In this document: positions 22,017-33,650 of the stretch, in pieces
Position numbering within the stretch: position 1 is the first letter of the stretch
How the letters are laid out: each line of letters begins with the position of its first letter
From: Colius striatus
Lineage: Eukaryota; Chordata; Aves; Coliiformes; Coliidae
Assembly (NCBI RefSeq): GCF_028858725.1
Contig: NC_084768.1
Coordinates: 4,571,853 to 4,635,852 of the forward strand
Direction: 5' to 3'
DNA length: 64,000 nucleotides
Made by a program: the position numbers and the translations under genes
Notes under the pieces: model-generated
The model's database searches: none
What the model saw: only the letters and a program-made list of their open reading frames with translations
What the model was told of the DNA's origin: nothing

Positions 22017-25000
22017 CTGCAAGATACAAATGGAGAAAGCATGCAAAGAAATAAGTTGAAATTAATTTTAGCATCCACCTCGAGTAGTCTGTATCCTATA
22101 ATAGCTGGAAGCCAAGTATATCTGATAAGGGGCCTCACAAGAATACAGAAGTAACTTTAAACCACTCAAAGCTCGTGAACGTGGCTTTAAGACTAAAAAT
22201 GTAAGTTTAATACTGAGAGTATGATTTCTAAATGCAATAATTAGTTATGAAAGCGAACCAGCCATGTACACACTGGCACTTTGACACACCGAAAGAACGG
22301 TGACCCAGGTCTCTCTATGGAGCACGCTCCCAGCAGAATGAAACTTTCATTGGAAGGAAGGGGGAAGGCAATTACAGAGGTTTAAATAGGAAGTAAGAGT
22401 AGGGGGGAGCAAGAAAACTACTTTTACTATTGGAATAACTGATCAGATTCTTTCCCAGTGAATCTCTGTCCTTAAGAAAAAATAAAAACCAAACCAAACC
22501 AAACCAAAATCACACATTTCAATACAGCCATTCTTATTCTACATAAACCCAAACCTTTCGGGTGACCGTGATCTCGATCGTCTTTTTTTGCGATCACCAG
22601 ATGAAGACGATCTAGAGCGACTCCGCTTCTTGCTTCTCTCGGGGGAGGATGACGAACGAGAGCTGGAGTAAGATCTTTTCCTTGGGGTGGAAGACCCCCT
22701 GTAGGACCTGGAGCTGGATCTTTATTGATTAAGAAATAAATGAGATTTAATTCTGGTATAATACGGAAAGAACACAGAAAGAACAAAAAGAGACACTTTT
22801 GATGAACGCTCGCTACTCTAGTTACATCAGTGCGCTGTCAAATAAACGTCTGGGTGCTTTAATACTTACTCCTTAGTTATCTGCCAATCAAGACTTCTAC
22901 TGTCGTGGTAGTTTTCTTAATAAATTTTGCTAATTGGTGTTTCTTGAGATACAGAAAAGAAATCTCTTTCCAGCATCCACCAGAATGGCGCCTTTTGACA
23001 AGGAAGCGATGGGAGACTGGCAGAGGAAGCAGCCTACATAAGGACCTTCCTCACCAGTTGAATTCACAAAGCCAACCACAGACTTAATGTTGACTTCATG
23101 TTTCACTTCATACTACAGGGCATTTCACACTGGAGATTCGGAAAGTAATGTTCATCTTACACTCTCTGAGAGGTTTCACTCTTCTAGTATCTATAAATCA
23201 CAAAGGAGATTTGTGTAGAGGCCAAGACCTTCAACAACAGAAGTAGTCTTAAAAAAATCCTTCTCAGAATACAGTCATTTTGGCATTTAAAAAAATCCAA
23301 AGAAATAGCTTCACTTACAAGCACTCAAAAAAATCACTTTGGTTATCTAAAGAAAAACCAAAACCAAACCAACAAAAAAACCAGCCACCTGTGGAAAAAG
23401 TAGCAGAGCTAGAAAGCCCTCAAGTCTAATTCCAAAGTTACAGAAACACACCCAACACGACCTTCCAGTGAGCTGGGCAAAACCTTTACAAAAAACACCA
23501 ACAGCACAGTGTGTGTTGCCGGCAAAATATCTTCAGGGTTCTCATTTCACATGAGCTAACACACTCAGGACTCTCAGGATGCCGCGTGGCACAAACAGCC
23601 CAGCTCAGCTGAGGAGCCACCTGAGCATCTGGTGGGGCACCAGCACCCTTTTTCTCTTCCTAAAGCACAGGCTTCATCTCATGCTGACCCTCACACGTGT
23701 CAACCCACAGCATCCTGCTGCCACCAAAGGGTGATGGCACGATTTGTGATTGGTCTGCCCCATTCCAAACTCCTTATTTAAAGGTTCTCTGCATGCATGG
23801 AGATGGGACAGTCCTTCCTTCCACTGCAAAGTGAAAATCCTGTGCGAGGAGACCTCGAGGAAGCCACAGGCCTTGGTTACGCTTCCCCACACGGGTGGCT
23901 GACTGCTGCACCCAAAACATCCAGCCAGCTCAAACTCCTCTCAGCTTCTCATATCACTCACTGCCAACATCTTTATACACCTCCCCTCCCCCGTTTATAA
24001 CGATAATGGCAGCACTATCTAGTAGGAGTTTGATGTGTTAGGTGAGTTCTCACTGAACACAAACCCAGCAGCACAGCATATTTGCTAGCATTCCTCCACA
24101 TCAAGTAGTCACAAGTGGAAACAGTAAAACAAGCACAAATGACTGAAACAAGTAAGCACGCCTTCAAATTCTTCTTCCTTCCAAGTGAAGATCAGTAGTG
24201 TCCACTCGTCTAGCTTAGATCAGACTTAAAACTCTTCAACCAAAACCTTGCCTTCTCAAGCCATACATCTGTGGTGGGAACAAGCTCTTGCAGAGACCCC
24301 AGGGATTCTGACTTCCAAGATAAAAATGAGTTAATGTGTTTAGACCAGCATAACTTTACGATGAAATCAACAAGCCGTTGGTTCTTCTGCCCGTTTTGCT
24401 CTCTGCAAGCAGAGAGTGCTACCTCATTCACCTTGATTTCGACCCACGAGATCTAGAGTGTTCTCTGGAACTGGAACGAGATCTTGATCTGGAACTGGAA
24501 GAACTTCTTGAATGGGACCTGAAACAACACAGAAGACATTTTTCCAGTGTCTGACTTGTATCTAGCAGAATAACTGCCACTGTTAGCAGCAGAGATAACG
24601 ATGCATCAATACAATGAATACAATTTGGCCCAGAGTCACTAAAGGAGTGACAGTTTTACTCCCTCAACATCAACAGGGCATATTTTACAACAGCAACTTC
24701 AACACAGTGCATTAAACATTTTATAAAGTCAGCTTTTTATTACGCTTTCCTAGAACAAAGCACAAAAATGAAACAGGATTGCAGTTATTTGGCAAAATGA
24801 AATGACTGTCTGCCTAGTAACTGTTCAACGACACCAATGCCTTAACTCTTAATTTGTGCTTTAACTTGAAAACCATCAGCTTCCTTGAAAAGCGGAGTAG
24901 GTAAGAGTATTAGTCCTGCTAGCTCCAACCTTCCCCCAAGTCAGTTCTCACGAGCTTTTTGTAAGCAGTTTGAAGTTTTCATAAAGGTTTTCCCTTGCAT

Positions 25001-28000
25001 TAAAAGTTGTTAGTTAATTCTTGTTTAAAAGAGAGATGTATCTAACACTACTGTATGTATCTAAATAGTCAACATTATTTTCAGGTTGTTTCACGTTGAT
25101 GGATTTTCTTTAAAGCACAAATCACAGAGATGTAAAAACGGTAGCAGGTTTGCAGTCACCACTGTATAAAGAAGCCATTACAATCCAATTCTAATCATCT
25201 TTGCAGGAAAAATGTATTACACACACTGTCAGCCTCCCAGTTCGTATTGTTACCATGTCATTTTCCTTTTACTGTGCACAGCCCAAGCACTAGGAAATGT
25301 GTTCAAACCCTTTAAAACCCACTAAAAAGCATTCACAAAGGGCAACTGATGTTCTCATTTTATTATCTGTAGCTGGAAGCAAACAGTTCAATGTCAAGTC
25401 AAAAGATCCCTAGCAAGCTTTCAGTTATGGCAAGCCACTTCTTACTTCACTGCTAACATCTGTGAATTAACGAACTAAGCTACGGCCAGATGAGGTTGTT
25501 CTGTCTTCTTTACCTTGCCACCTCTAAACCTAAGGGCTGCACTCAAAGGCAGCCCATACTGGCCGCATGCTATCCTCACACCAGACAACACAGCCAGTTC
25601 CCCAAAGATCTTGCTCCACATCTCACTTTATGTATAGTATTTGCTGACAACCCACCAGCTTAGTCACTATTATTCACTTAGTGCTTCTCCTTGGAATTAC
25701 GTGGCAAATGCACGTCTCAGGACGGCAGCTGAGGAGTAGGGAGGCTGACACAAGGTGTGGTGAACAACAAATTTGTCATAGAAGAGGCAGCATGAAAAAA
25801 AGCATGACAGTAATGGGGAGAAACACAGAGAGAAGCTGACATCTGGTTAGTACGAGGGGCTGAAGGATTTCGGCAGTGATCGTAGGAGTGTGAGCAGAGA
25901 GGTGCAGGTACAGAGCTAGAAGATTAGAAGAAACTTGAACTTTGTGTACATGAACTTTAAGTCCAACCCTACCAGCTTGTCCGGACTTCAGATGTTAAAC
26001 CTACCAGCACCACCCTTGTACTAGCTGTGAGGCAAAAGCTACAGCATGAATTACATCTCATCACTGCAAAACGTTTATTGAATTGTTCATATGTTACTGA
26101 ATTTAAATAATAACTTGAGATCTTAAAAATCACAGAATGGTTTAGGCTGGAAAAGGCCTTTAAGATGGAGTGCAACTGTTACCCTAGTACTGACAGATGT
26201 TTTTGTGGCCCCATGACTGACATAAAGCTTCAGTGTCATTCTGACAATGCCTGCCACATCTCTTGCCATCGAATCAAGTTCAAGTTTCCTTCTTTATTTC
26301 CAGGATACTTTCCATTCTGCCCTTCCACTGAGTCTGTCTGGACTGTACCATCCCTGCCCCTTTCTGCCACCTCTCCCTACTTGACCGCTGCCACCCCTCC
26401 ACCTCTCTGTTCAGCAGCTCCACTCAACACTGCTAAGATAAGTTGAATGACAAAGAAAACTGAAAATAAGTTACACTTTTAAATGCATTTGCAGGATTCA
26501 ATCGAAACATCACTTAAATGTACTGAAACAAAACAAGGAGACATCTGAAGTCTCTCTACTGAGGATCCAGGGAGTAGATCAGCACAGAACATTGTCTACC
26601 TCTGTAAAGCCTGCACATAACATCGTTAACATTATTAAACTCAAACTGTAAGGCAATCAAGGAAAAAAAAAGTAAATAAAGAAGTTAGATACTGACATTT
26701 TGCCTGGCGTTACCCTTGACCTGTACCCGTTTACCTGGACCTAGACCTTGAGCTTGAGTGAGAGGATGAGCGCGATGAAGAGCGTGAGTGGGAAGATCGA
26801 GACTTAGAACGACTGCGTCTATTGGATTTCTTTTTCTTATTAGTGTCCTCTTCCTCACTGGCATCAAGATTGTATTTTGAGAGGTCAGCATCATCTTCAT
26901 CCTCATCCTGAAAAAAATGCAGGCAAGACAAAAAGTCCTTTAAAAAAAGAAGCTCTGATTGTTTCCTCCAGTTGGTTGTTTTCACTTGTGCTGGGGTTTA
27001 TTTTGTCAGTCCACTCAGATCCAAAAAGGTGCACAGCCACTGAAAGTCTGTCTCAAAGCAAACTGTTAAAAGCCCCATGTGAAGTCCTACTGCCTGTTAT
27101 TTCATGCTGTTACTGGAAATACAGACGCTCCTTCTCACCAGCACTTTGAAAGGTGTGCTTGGAAGAATTTTCAGACTCAGAAGCTAACACCACAGCCCAA
27201 CTCTGCAGGGACATGTTTCACACGTGGCATTTGGTGACTGCTGTGTCACAAAGCAGCATATATGCAGGTCTCTGCAGGACCCTTGTCCGAAGATGTGGAC
27301 GATCCAAAATGTGGCGATTGCATATTTCAGGAAAGATGGAAAAAAACCCCCACCTCTGAGTATTTTATTCCACTTCATAAAACTAGATCTGAGGTGGTTT
27401 TAAAAGGCTAAGAACGAAATTCAAGCACATTCCCTTTATATAGCAGCTGTACATAAGGGGTCCAAATAAAGATCTCAACAGGTTTTATTATGGTCTCAGA
27501 TAAGCTTTTCTTATGGGTTAAGAAAGCCACAGATCTTTGACTGGAAGTATTCTAACTAAAACAGAGCTTGTGTACACACTTTGCAGAAGCTGTAGGCACT
27601 GTTATTCTGGTCACTACTCCACATTGCTGTGAAGGCAGCTAAAGATCCAGACCAAACCTCACCTACTTACACTGAACAACTCTGTAGGAGTAACTAAAAA
27701 GCAATTGTTAGGGGAAAAAAACCCCAAAATACCTACCTCATCCAACTTATATTTGGAGAGATCTTCATCCTCATCCTCTTCATCTTCCCCTTCAGATTCC
27801 TTATCTTCTACTTCCTTCAGGATAGATGCAGGACCAACTGGCTTCCCTCTGTACTTTTTCTTCTTGCGTCCAAACTAAGAGATTTGATTCCATTAGAGTA
27901 AGATTTCATCAAAAGTAATTCCAGCTGTGTTTTGTGATAAAACTTCCACAAGAAAATAAACAGACATCAATTCCAAATCAGCTATTGGCTGAAGGGAAGG

Positions 28001-31000
28001 ACAAGTATCCTGAAACATCAATTAGTGTCAGGAAACTTCCTAAAGAGGTGCCTGCTGTACACACAGTTGGTGCCCACACCCCAGGCTAGTGGAAATCTGA
28101 AAGTAACAAAAGTCTGTTTGTGCCTAGGAGGTATCTATAAACAGTGTGGAACACCTGATGGAATCAACATGCACCACCCTGAAGCCAGCTCCCTAACAAG
28201 TTTAACAAACTCCGTTTGTACCAGATATGTTTGAACTCCTTCTTGGCTTTTAACTCCCCAAAAAGACACCACAGATGCCTTCACTTGCAGTTCAAAACAA
28301 CTTCCCCGCTTGAGCGTCTGACAAAGAGCCGCACCACAGTGTATTTCTGTGACCCTGAACACAAATCCCACGGCAGGCCCCTCTCCCAGAGCACCCCGTG
28401 TCCCCAGCCTCACCTCGTCGTACTCCCCGTCTGACTCCTCACGTTCTATATATTCAACGTTCTCCCGCTCATTAAATCCTCCTCCGTATCCTTTAAAAAG
28501 GGGTAAAACAAGACAATCTCTTGAGCTGCACCAAATTCGGCTCCAATTAGGTACAGAGTTTCCACAGAGGTTCTGGAAGCTTTCAGTGGATTTATAAATG
28601 TGTGCCACGAGGCTGTGACAGAATCTCAAGAGGAACACGAATTGTTCCCACACACATTGATTAAATATAGTTCCTCAGAAACCTAGTTGAGAAGATGGAT
28701 TAAGACACAGAAACCACACAGAAGCAATAGGGTCTAAAAATAATAAACCAAAATCATCCTGTAGCTGGAACAAATTGTACAGTTGCCAAGATTTGCCTTA
28801 AGAATCTTTCTGTTCCATTTTATAACGCGAGTGGGAAATCTCAACAGCTCCTCTTAACTCCAGCCGACTCTGTAATTTACTACAGGCACGTGCAACACGC
28901 TTGGTGTCCTGCACAGGGCTGCAAATTTACTCTGAAGGACACCAGAACTTGCAAAAACAATTAAATCTCAAACCCTACTCAGTTACAGCAAACATTGTAA
29001 GAAATAAACGTAAACATTGCTCCTGTTATTATTACAATATTAGCTAAGAATCCAAAAAGACTTCATTTTTTAACAATAAGCTCTGTGCTCTTCTCCAGGG
29101 TTCCTTTTTCACATGCACTAGTGTTACACTTAATGCACTAACCCCTCTGCCTGCCCGCCTTTGCAGTGTGACTGGTCCTGCTGTAAGGGTATCCTGTGTT
29201 CCAGTTACCACTGGGGAGCTCCCTGGTAATGCAGGACGACCCTCAAATGCATCACAGGGTGACCAAGCCTCAAACCTCATTAAGAGGTAACAGTCTAATC
29301 CACGCAGCCCTCAAACATTGGTCTTGTGACTGATGTTCTTCTCTTCAAACACTGTTTGTACGGCCTCTCCAGAGGGACACCATACACACACTGGACCTTT
29401 TGGGGCTTAATAAAGTCCTGCACTGCTCCTTCCAAATGCCTCAGTATCAAAGTCAACCACGGAGGCAGTTTCAGGTGAGCGTTTGTTGACTGTCCAAATG
29501 AAGACATCACACACTTTACATGCTGCTAAAGTCACCAAGAGCCTACAGATTTATCTACATGTGAGGATCACCCAACCTGCCAGTTCTGCTGTGAAAACAA
29601 TCCCTTTAATTAAACTGTGACTGACAAAGAGGCATTTCCTTACAGTTCTCTGAGTATTTTAGACCCATGCAGCCCTTACCTGTCCTCTCCTCCAACTTGG
29701 CGTACTTTGGAGTATTACACATGTTACACTCTGATCTTCTGGCCCAGTTCACGTTGCCACATCTTCAGAGGCAAAAAGACCAAAACACAAAATGAGAAAT
29801 CTCAAATCCAAAAGCTTAAGTGTTGAGGCAACACTTCCAAAAATCATACAAATGTACTTCCCAAGTTTTAGCAGTGAGCTCTGGTCAGTGGCACAACACA
29901 ACTAACGTCGAGGCCAATGGTCACCAGCACCAGGAGAAACCACGGAGAAAGATGCCAGACCAACAGGCAGGCAGGCAGGCAAGGCAGCAGAAGTAAGAGG
30001 ACACACAAAGCACTAAACTTCCTCATTCCTCTCCACCAGTGGCACTGACAGTGCAGAGGAGCTGACGAAGCTACCAGGGGAATGCTGCTTTGAGCAGCCT
30101 TTGTCATCCACTGCTGCACAGCTATGTGTTCTGCTGCTGCATTTCTACCTCAGTGTCCTCAAAGGACACTCACCCCCGGTGGCAGCAGCATGCTGAGGAG
30201 GAGGAGGTCTGTAGCAGACAGCACAGCTATGACCTTGAGAGAACAGGACAACCCTGAAAGGTGCCATGGGGTGGGATCTCTCACCCTCGTCCTGCTGCAG
30301 AGCAGCACAGGGGGAACCATGGGGCTGAGCACAGCCTGGTGCTGACTGGAAAACCAAGCCCCTCGGGTTTCAGTGGTCAGACTGCTCAGTCAGCAAGAAC
30401 TGAGATCATTATGAGTGCTCCAGGAAACCTGAAAGCACCCTCCTAAAATCAAAGCATTTTACTGAAGGAGTCCTTTTCCAATTCAGAGTTTAACTCTGTG
30501 CTAAACTTCACTCCCTCAATATTTAGTGAATGGTCACAATTAACTACCACACCGGTGTGATACCCACACACACACTTCTTCCCAGCTTGAGACGTGTCTC
30601 AGCTCACCACAGACAAACACCGACTTTTAACTGGGCAGACTTGACTTTGTTTATCTTTTTCAAGTCATGTTTAATTAAGTAGCTGCTGCCCAGCAAATAA
30701 AACCAGGTGCTACCCTCACAGCAAAGCAGCACTAGTGGATCAGCTGCAACTCTGCCTGGTCTCCTTTCCTCAGCACCAGTGAACTGCAGCACAGGGGCTG
30801 TTGTGCAGCAGGTGTGCTGTGGTGTGTAAAGGGCCCTACGTTTTACACTGCCAGTCGTTGGCACTGAAGAGGCCGCGGCTCTTCTCAGCCAGTGTCTTGC
30901 CTATCTCGGTCCCTCCAGCCTTCATCATCTTGGCTTCTGTTGTTTTTTCTGGAAGAGAAAAAGAAACAAAAAACCTCAAACAGTTCCCAAAGGTCTTGCT

Positions 31001-31937
31001 TTAGGATTAATTCAATGGAACTGATGGCGTTTTCTCTTAAAAAACCCAGTCCAAGAGGGGCAGGGAACTGCTGGAGAGAGGCCAGGGCAGGGCCACCACG
31101 ATGATCAGGGGACTGGAACATCTTTCATACGAGGAAAGGCTGCGGGACCTGGGGTTGTTTGGAGGAGACTGAGGGAGGATCTCATTAATATCTACAAATA
31201 TCCAAATAGTGGATGTCAGGAGGTTGAGACAGCACTTTTTTCTGTTGTAGCCTGTGACAGGACAAAGGGCAATGGAAAGAACCTGGAACACAAAAAGTTC
31301 CATTTAAGCACAAGGAAAAACTATCACACTGTGAGGGTGAGGGAGCCCCGGCCCAGGCTGAACAGGGAGGGTGTGGAGGCTCCTGCTCGGGAGGTTTCCA
31401 GCCCCACCTGGACACGTTCCTGTACCCCGAGTGAGGGGAACCTGCTTTAGCAGGGGCTGGAGCATCTCTGCGGGGCCCTTCCAGCCCCCACCATTCGGGG
31501 ACTCTATGAATAACGCAGAGCTAGACGGGGAGAAGCCGTCACATGCCCTCAGCCACTCACCTCTCCCGCATCTGTTGCAGCTGGTTCTCCTGGCGAAGTT
31601 GACGTTCCCGCACCTGAAAGCAGACGGCGGTTACCGGGCGCCGCGGGGAGCTGCGGCTCACACTGACCCCGTCCCGCATTCAACCCGCGCCTTTCCGGGT
31701 CCGCGCCACGCTGCGGGGCTGGGGCCCGGGAGCTGCGCACCCCGCGCAGGGGCTGGCCCCGGCCCGCCGGCGGGGACGGACGGACGGAGGGAGGGTGGCC
31801 CCCGGCGGCCGCAGCTCCCGCGGCCCCGGCGCGGCCCCGGCGCGGCCCCGCCCCGCCCCGCGGGCCCCGTCCCGCGCTCACTTCTTGTCGGGGCAGATCC
31901 AGTCCCCGTCGCTCACGCGGAAATTCTTGGTCGACAT
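21953..31937 (-). CDS. ZRANB2: Zinc finger Ran-binding domain-containing protein 2
   Basis: SR-like nuclear RNA-binding protein that binds GGU-containing single-stranded RNA and influences alternative splicing. Ten coding exons join in frame to 1005 nt, 334 aa (human isoform about 330). Two RanBP2-type zinc fingers are intact: Cys15-Cys20-Cys31-Cys34 after Trp13, and Cys71-Cys74-Cys85-Cys88 after Trp69. A glycine/acidic linker follows, with YGGGFNERENVEYIEREES, then Asp/Glu-rich stretches with repeated DLSKYKL/DLSKYNL motifs (about 165-190). From about residue 197 the protein is an Arg/Ser domain, ending SGSRTSSKKK. Finger 2 reads CGNVNW, where I recall CSNVNW in human. It lies head-to-tail with PTGER3, as in mammals. 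Expression presumably starts in the CpG island at 31.6-32.3 kb. Confidence 0.97.
22555..22719 (-). CDS. ZRANB2: ZRANB2 coding exon 9
   Basis: 165 nt, acceptor AATAAAG (no pyrimidine-rich run directly before it), donor GTTTGG (weak). Encodes RS sequence with RGSSTPRKRSYSSS and SSGDRKKRRSRSRSPE. Retention of the next intron would stop after five more codons, giving a slightly shorter protein. The weak donor makes that plausible. Confidence 0.93.
24432..24518 (-). CDS. ZRANB2: ZRANB2 coding exon 8
   Basis: 87 nt, acceptor GTTTCAG, donor GTGAAT. All RS domain, including SREHSRSRGSKS. Confidence 0.95.
26128..26265 (-). mobile_element. CR1 LINE, old 3' fragment
   Basis: AATCACAGAATGGTTTAGGC followed by TGGAAAAGGCCTTTAAGAT is the reverse complement of a CR1 end. 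The similarity fades after about 26200, so the right end is a guess. It lies in ZRANB2 intron 7. Confidence 0.65.
26735..26907 (-). CDS. ZRANB2: ZRANB2 coding exon 7
   Basis: 173 nt, acceptor TTTTCAG, donor GTAAAC. Encodes DEDEDDADLSKYNLDASEEE and the start of the RS domain. Confidence 0.95.
27737..27874 (-). CDS. ZRANB2: ZRANB2 coding exon 6
   Basis: 138 nt (46 codons), acceptor CTCTTAG, donor GTAGGT. Encodes the basic FGRKKKKYRGK patch, then an acidic run ending DLSKYKLDE. Confidence 0.95.
28414..28490 (-). CDS. ZRANB2: ZRANB2 coding exon 5
   Basis: 77 nt, acceptor TTTAAAG, donor GTGAGG. Encodes GYGGGFNERENVEYIEREES followed by DGEYDE. Confidence 0.95.
29680..29762 (-). CDS. ZRANB2: ZRANB2 coding exon 4
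   Basis: 83 nt, acceptor TGAAG, donor GTAAGG. Encodes the rest of finger 2 (CGNVNWARRSECNMCNTP) and KYAKLEERT. Confidence 0.95.
30840..30948 (-). CDS. ZRANB2: ZRANB2 coding exon 3
   Basis: 109 nt, acceptor CTTCCAG, donor GTAGGG. Encodes the linker from EKTTEAKMMKAGG to the start of finger 2 (NDWQCKT). Confidence 0.95.
31045..31512 (+). mobile_element. CR1 LINE, 3' fragment in ZRANB2 intron 2
   Basis: Runs from GAGGGGCAGGGAACTGCTGG through GAGGAAAGGCTGCGGGACCT and AACACAAAAAGTTCCATTTA to a tail with CCACCATTCGGGGACTCTATGA. It is antisense to the host gene and fills most of the 612-bp intron. It ends only about 49 bp from the exon 2 boundary. Confidence 0.92.
31561..31613 (-). CDS. ZRANB2: ZRANB2 coding exon 2
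   Basis: 53 nt, acceptor CTTTCAG, donor GTGAGT. Encodes the rest of zinc finger 1 (CGNVNFARRTSCNRCGR). Confidence 0.95.
31882..31937 (-). CDS. ZRANB2: ZRANB2 coding exon 1
   Basis: Begins MSTKNFRVSDGDWICPDK and ends AA before donor GTGAGC (Lys19 is split). This is the first ATG of the CpG-island transcript and matches the family N-terminus. Confidence 0.95.
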
Positions 31938-32346
31938 CTTGGGCCCCGCCGAGCCGAGCGCCGCCGCCGCGCATGAGGACCGGGGCCCTGCGCCCGCCGG
32001 GCTGCCCCCACAGCGCCTGTGCCTTGCCGCCGCAGCGAGCGCCGCCGCCGCCCCGCCGGATTTTGGTCAGGCAGCGGCTCGGACGCCTCAGCCCGTCCAC
32101 GGGAAGATCAGGCGAGCGAAGCGCGCCCCCCCGCGGGCGGGAGGTCCCGGCGGTTGCGCGCATGCGCAGTGCGCTCCCGGGCGCGGGAGGGGGCGGCGGC
32201 GCGGGCGGGCGGCCTCCGGGCCGCAGCTTCTCCGTCTGTGGCTGTGGCTCTGTCAGCCCAGCGTCCCGGGGCAGGGGCCGCTCGGAGCTGAGCCTGCCCG
32301 TGAAATCCCGCCCTGTGGGCAGGGAACCAGCAGCTGCTGATACACC

Positions 32347-32505
32347 ATGAAGGAGAAGCGGAGCAGGGCCCCAGTCCCAGACGGGCTCCGGATGGTGCCT
32401 CCCGGGGATGGCCCCAGCGAGCCCCCACAGAACATTCAGGTGGTCTTAAATAGGAGCAAGAGCACCGGTATAACATTAGAGCCGTTAAGTAAAACCATTA
32501 TTTAA
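32347..32505 (+). CDS. Small open frame divergent from ZRANB2, uncertain
   Basis: 52 codons starting at ACACCATGA, a fair Kozak context, about 400 bp from the ZRANB2 start and on the other strand. It reads MKEKRSRAPVPDGLRMVPPG, then a Pro/Glu-rich part, and ends LSKTII. I recognise no family. It could be the first coding exon of a divergent transcript (a CAG/GTGGTC possible donor lies inside), a peptide in a non-coding RNA, or chance in GC-rich DNA. Confidence 0.2.
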   Translation: MKEKRSRAPVPDGLRMVPPGDGPSEPPQNIQVVLNRSKSTGITLEPLSKTII

Positions 32506-33617
32506 AAGAAGCACTGTAAAAGTCGTGATTGCAGAGGCGTTGGACCCACATGTGACGGTGCCCAGGAGCGTGCCAGAGCTGCACCCACGTGCTGCTCCTC
32601 TTCCAGGCCACCTCTGAGCCCTTTCCGCTTTGCTCTTTGGCCTGGTGAGATCTGCTGCACTCAGGTTGACCAGCATTACCTATTTAAGTACATGCCATTT
32701 ATAGCAAATGTCACTCCCCTGGCAGTTTTGATTCCCTTTCCTTCCTGTGCTGTGGCCACATCCTGTGGAAAAATCATCCGGAGTCTGGTTACGCGTCTGG
32801 TTTTTATCACATCCAGTTGCCAGGTCTCGAGGGAAGATGACAGTGTTATTGCTGTTTACTTATAAAAGTGTAAACCAGCATGAGTGTACTGCAGAAATGT
32901 GTTGGGGCATCTGGTTTGCCTGCTGCGGAAGGCCATGTGCAAGTTCCCACCTACAAATCATCCACAATAACCAGGAGGGACTAAACTTGGAGGAGGTCCC
33001 AGGTGAAGGGCTGTGCTGGAATTCCGAACAAGGGCTGTGAAAAGTCTTTTCTCTACCCCAGAAGTAGAAGAACGAAGGGGAAGTACCAGATGAAAAGGAG
33101 GTGGTGGCAGGGCGGCTGCTGTGGAGATCCTGATGTGCCTTCCTGTACACAGCCTGTTTCGGAAGAGGTGCTTCACTGGCAGGCAGGGCAGCCTGAGAAA
33201 CAGAAAAGCCCCCGTTAGCAAGTTGGTTTTTTCCCTCCAAACCACATTCCTGTGTAGCTGAATAATCAATCTAAGCTTTAAACGAGAAATCAGCATCTTA
33301 GCACTGTAGTAGATGGCAACAAATCTTCTTTGGTCATTTTGTCAGCAGCAATTAAAACAAAGTAAATAAAGAAAGAGTTTGTGAAAAGCTGGAGAATCCA
33401 GTTGCAGCCCAAGAGCCTGGCAGGATCCAGCCCTGCCATTGTGGGACCCGTTAGTCAGTATAGCAGGTGGCACTTCAGTAACACACATGTGTTTCCTGTT
33501 ACTGTTGTTGCTGCAGATTAAAAGCCTGCTTTTTGTTTTTACAGGATTCAGGGGAGATATTTTAAAAAGAGCATCATATTGATAACTCTGTAATTTTTTT
33601 TTAAAAAGAAAAAAGCC

Positions 33618-33650
<33 letters not shown>

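Larger units (their letters stand above)
31560..32320. promoter_or_regulatory. ZRANB2: CpG island, ZRANB2 promoter (possibly bidirectional)
   Basis: Dense CpG and GC boxes span ZRANB2 exons 1-2 and about 380 bp upstream. A GCGCATGCGCAGTGCGC-type NRF1-like palindrome lies at about 32157-32173. No TATA box is visible. The island extends well upstream, which allows divergent transcription toward higher coordinates. Confidence 0.7.

Noticed and set aside
22017-31881. miR-186 hairpin inside a ZRANB2 intron, as in mammals
   Set aside because: I looked for the mature sequence and its complement by eye and did not find it. A covariance or BLAST search would be needed to declare it absent.
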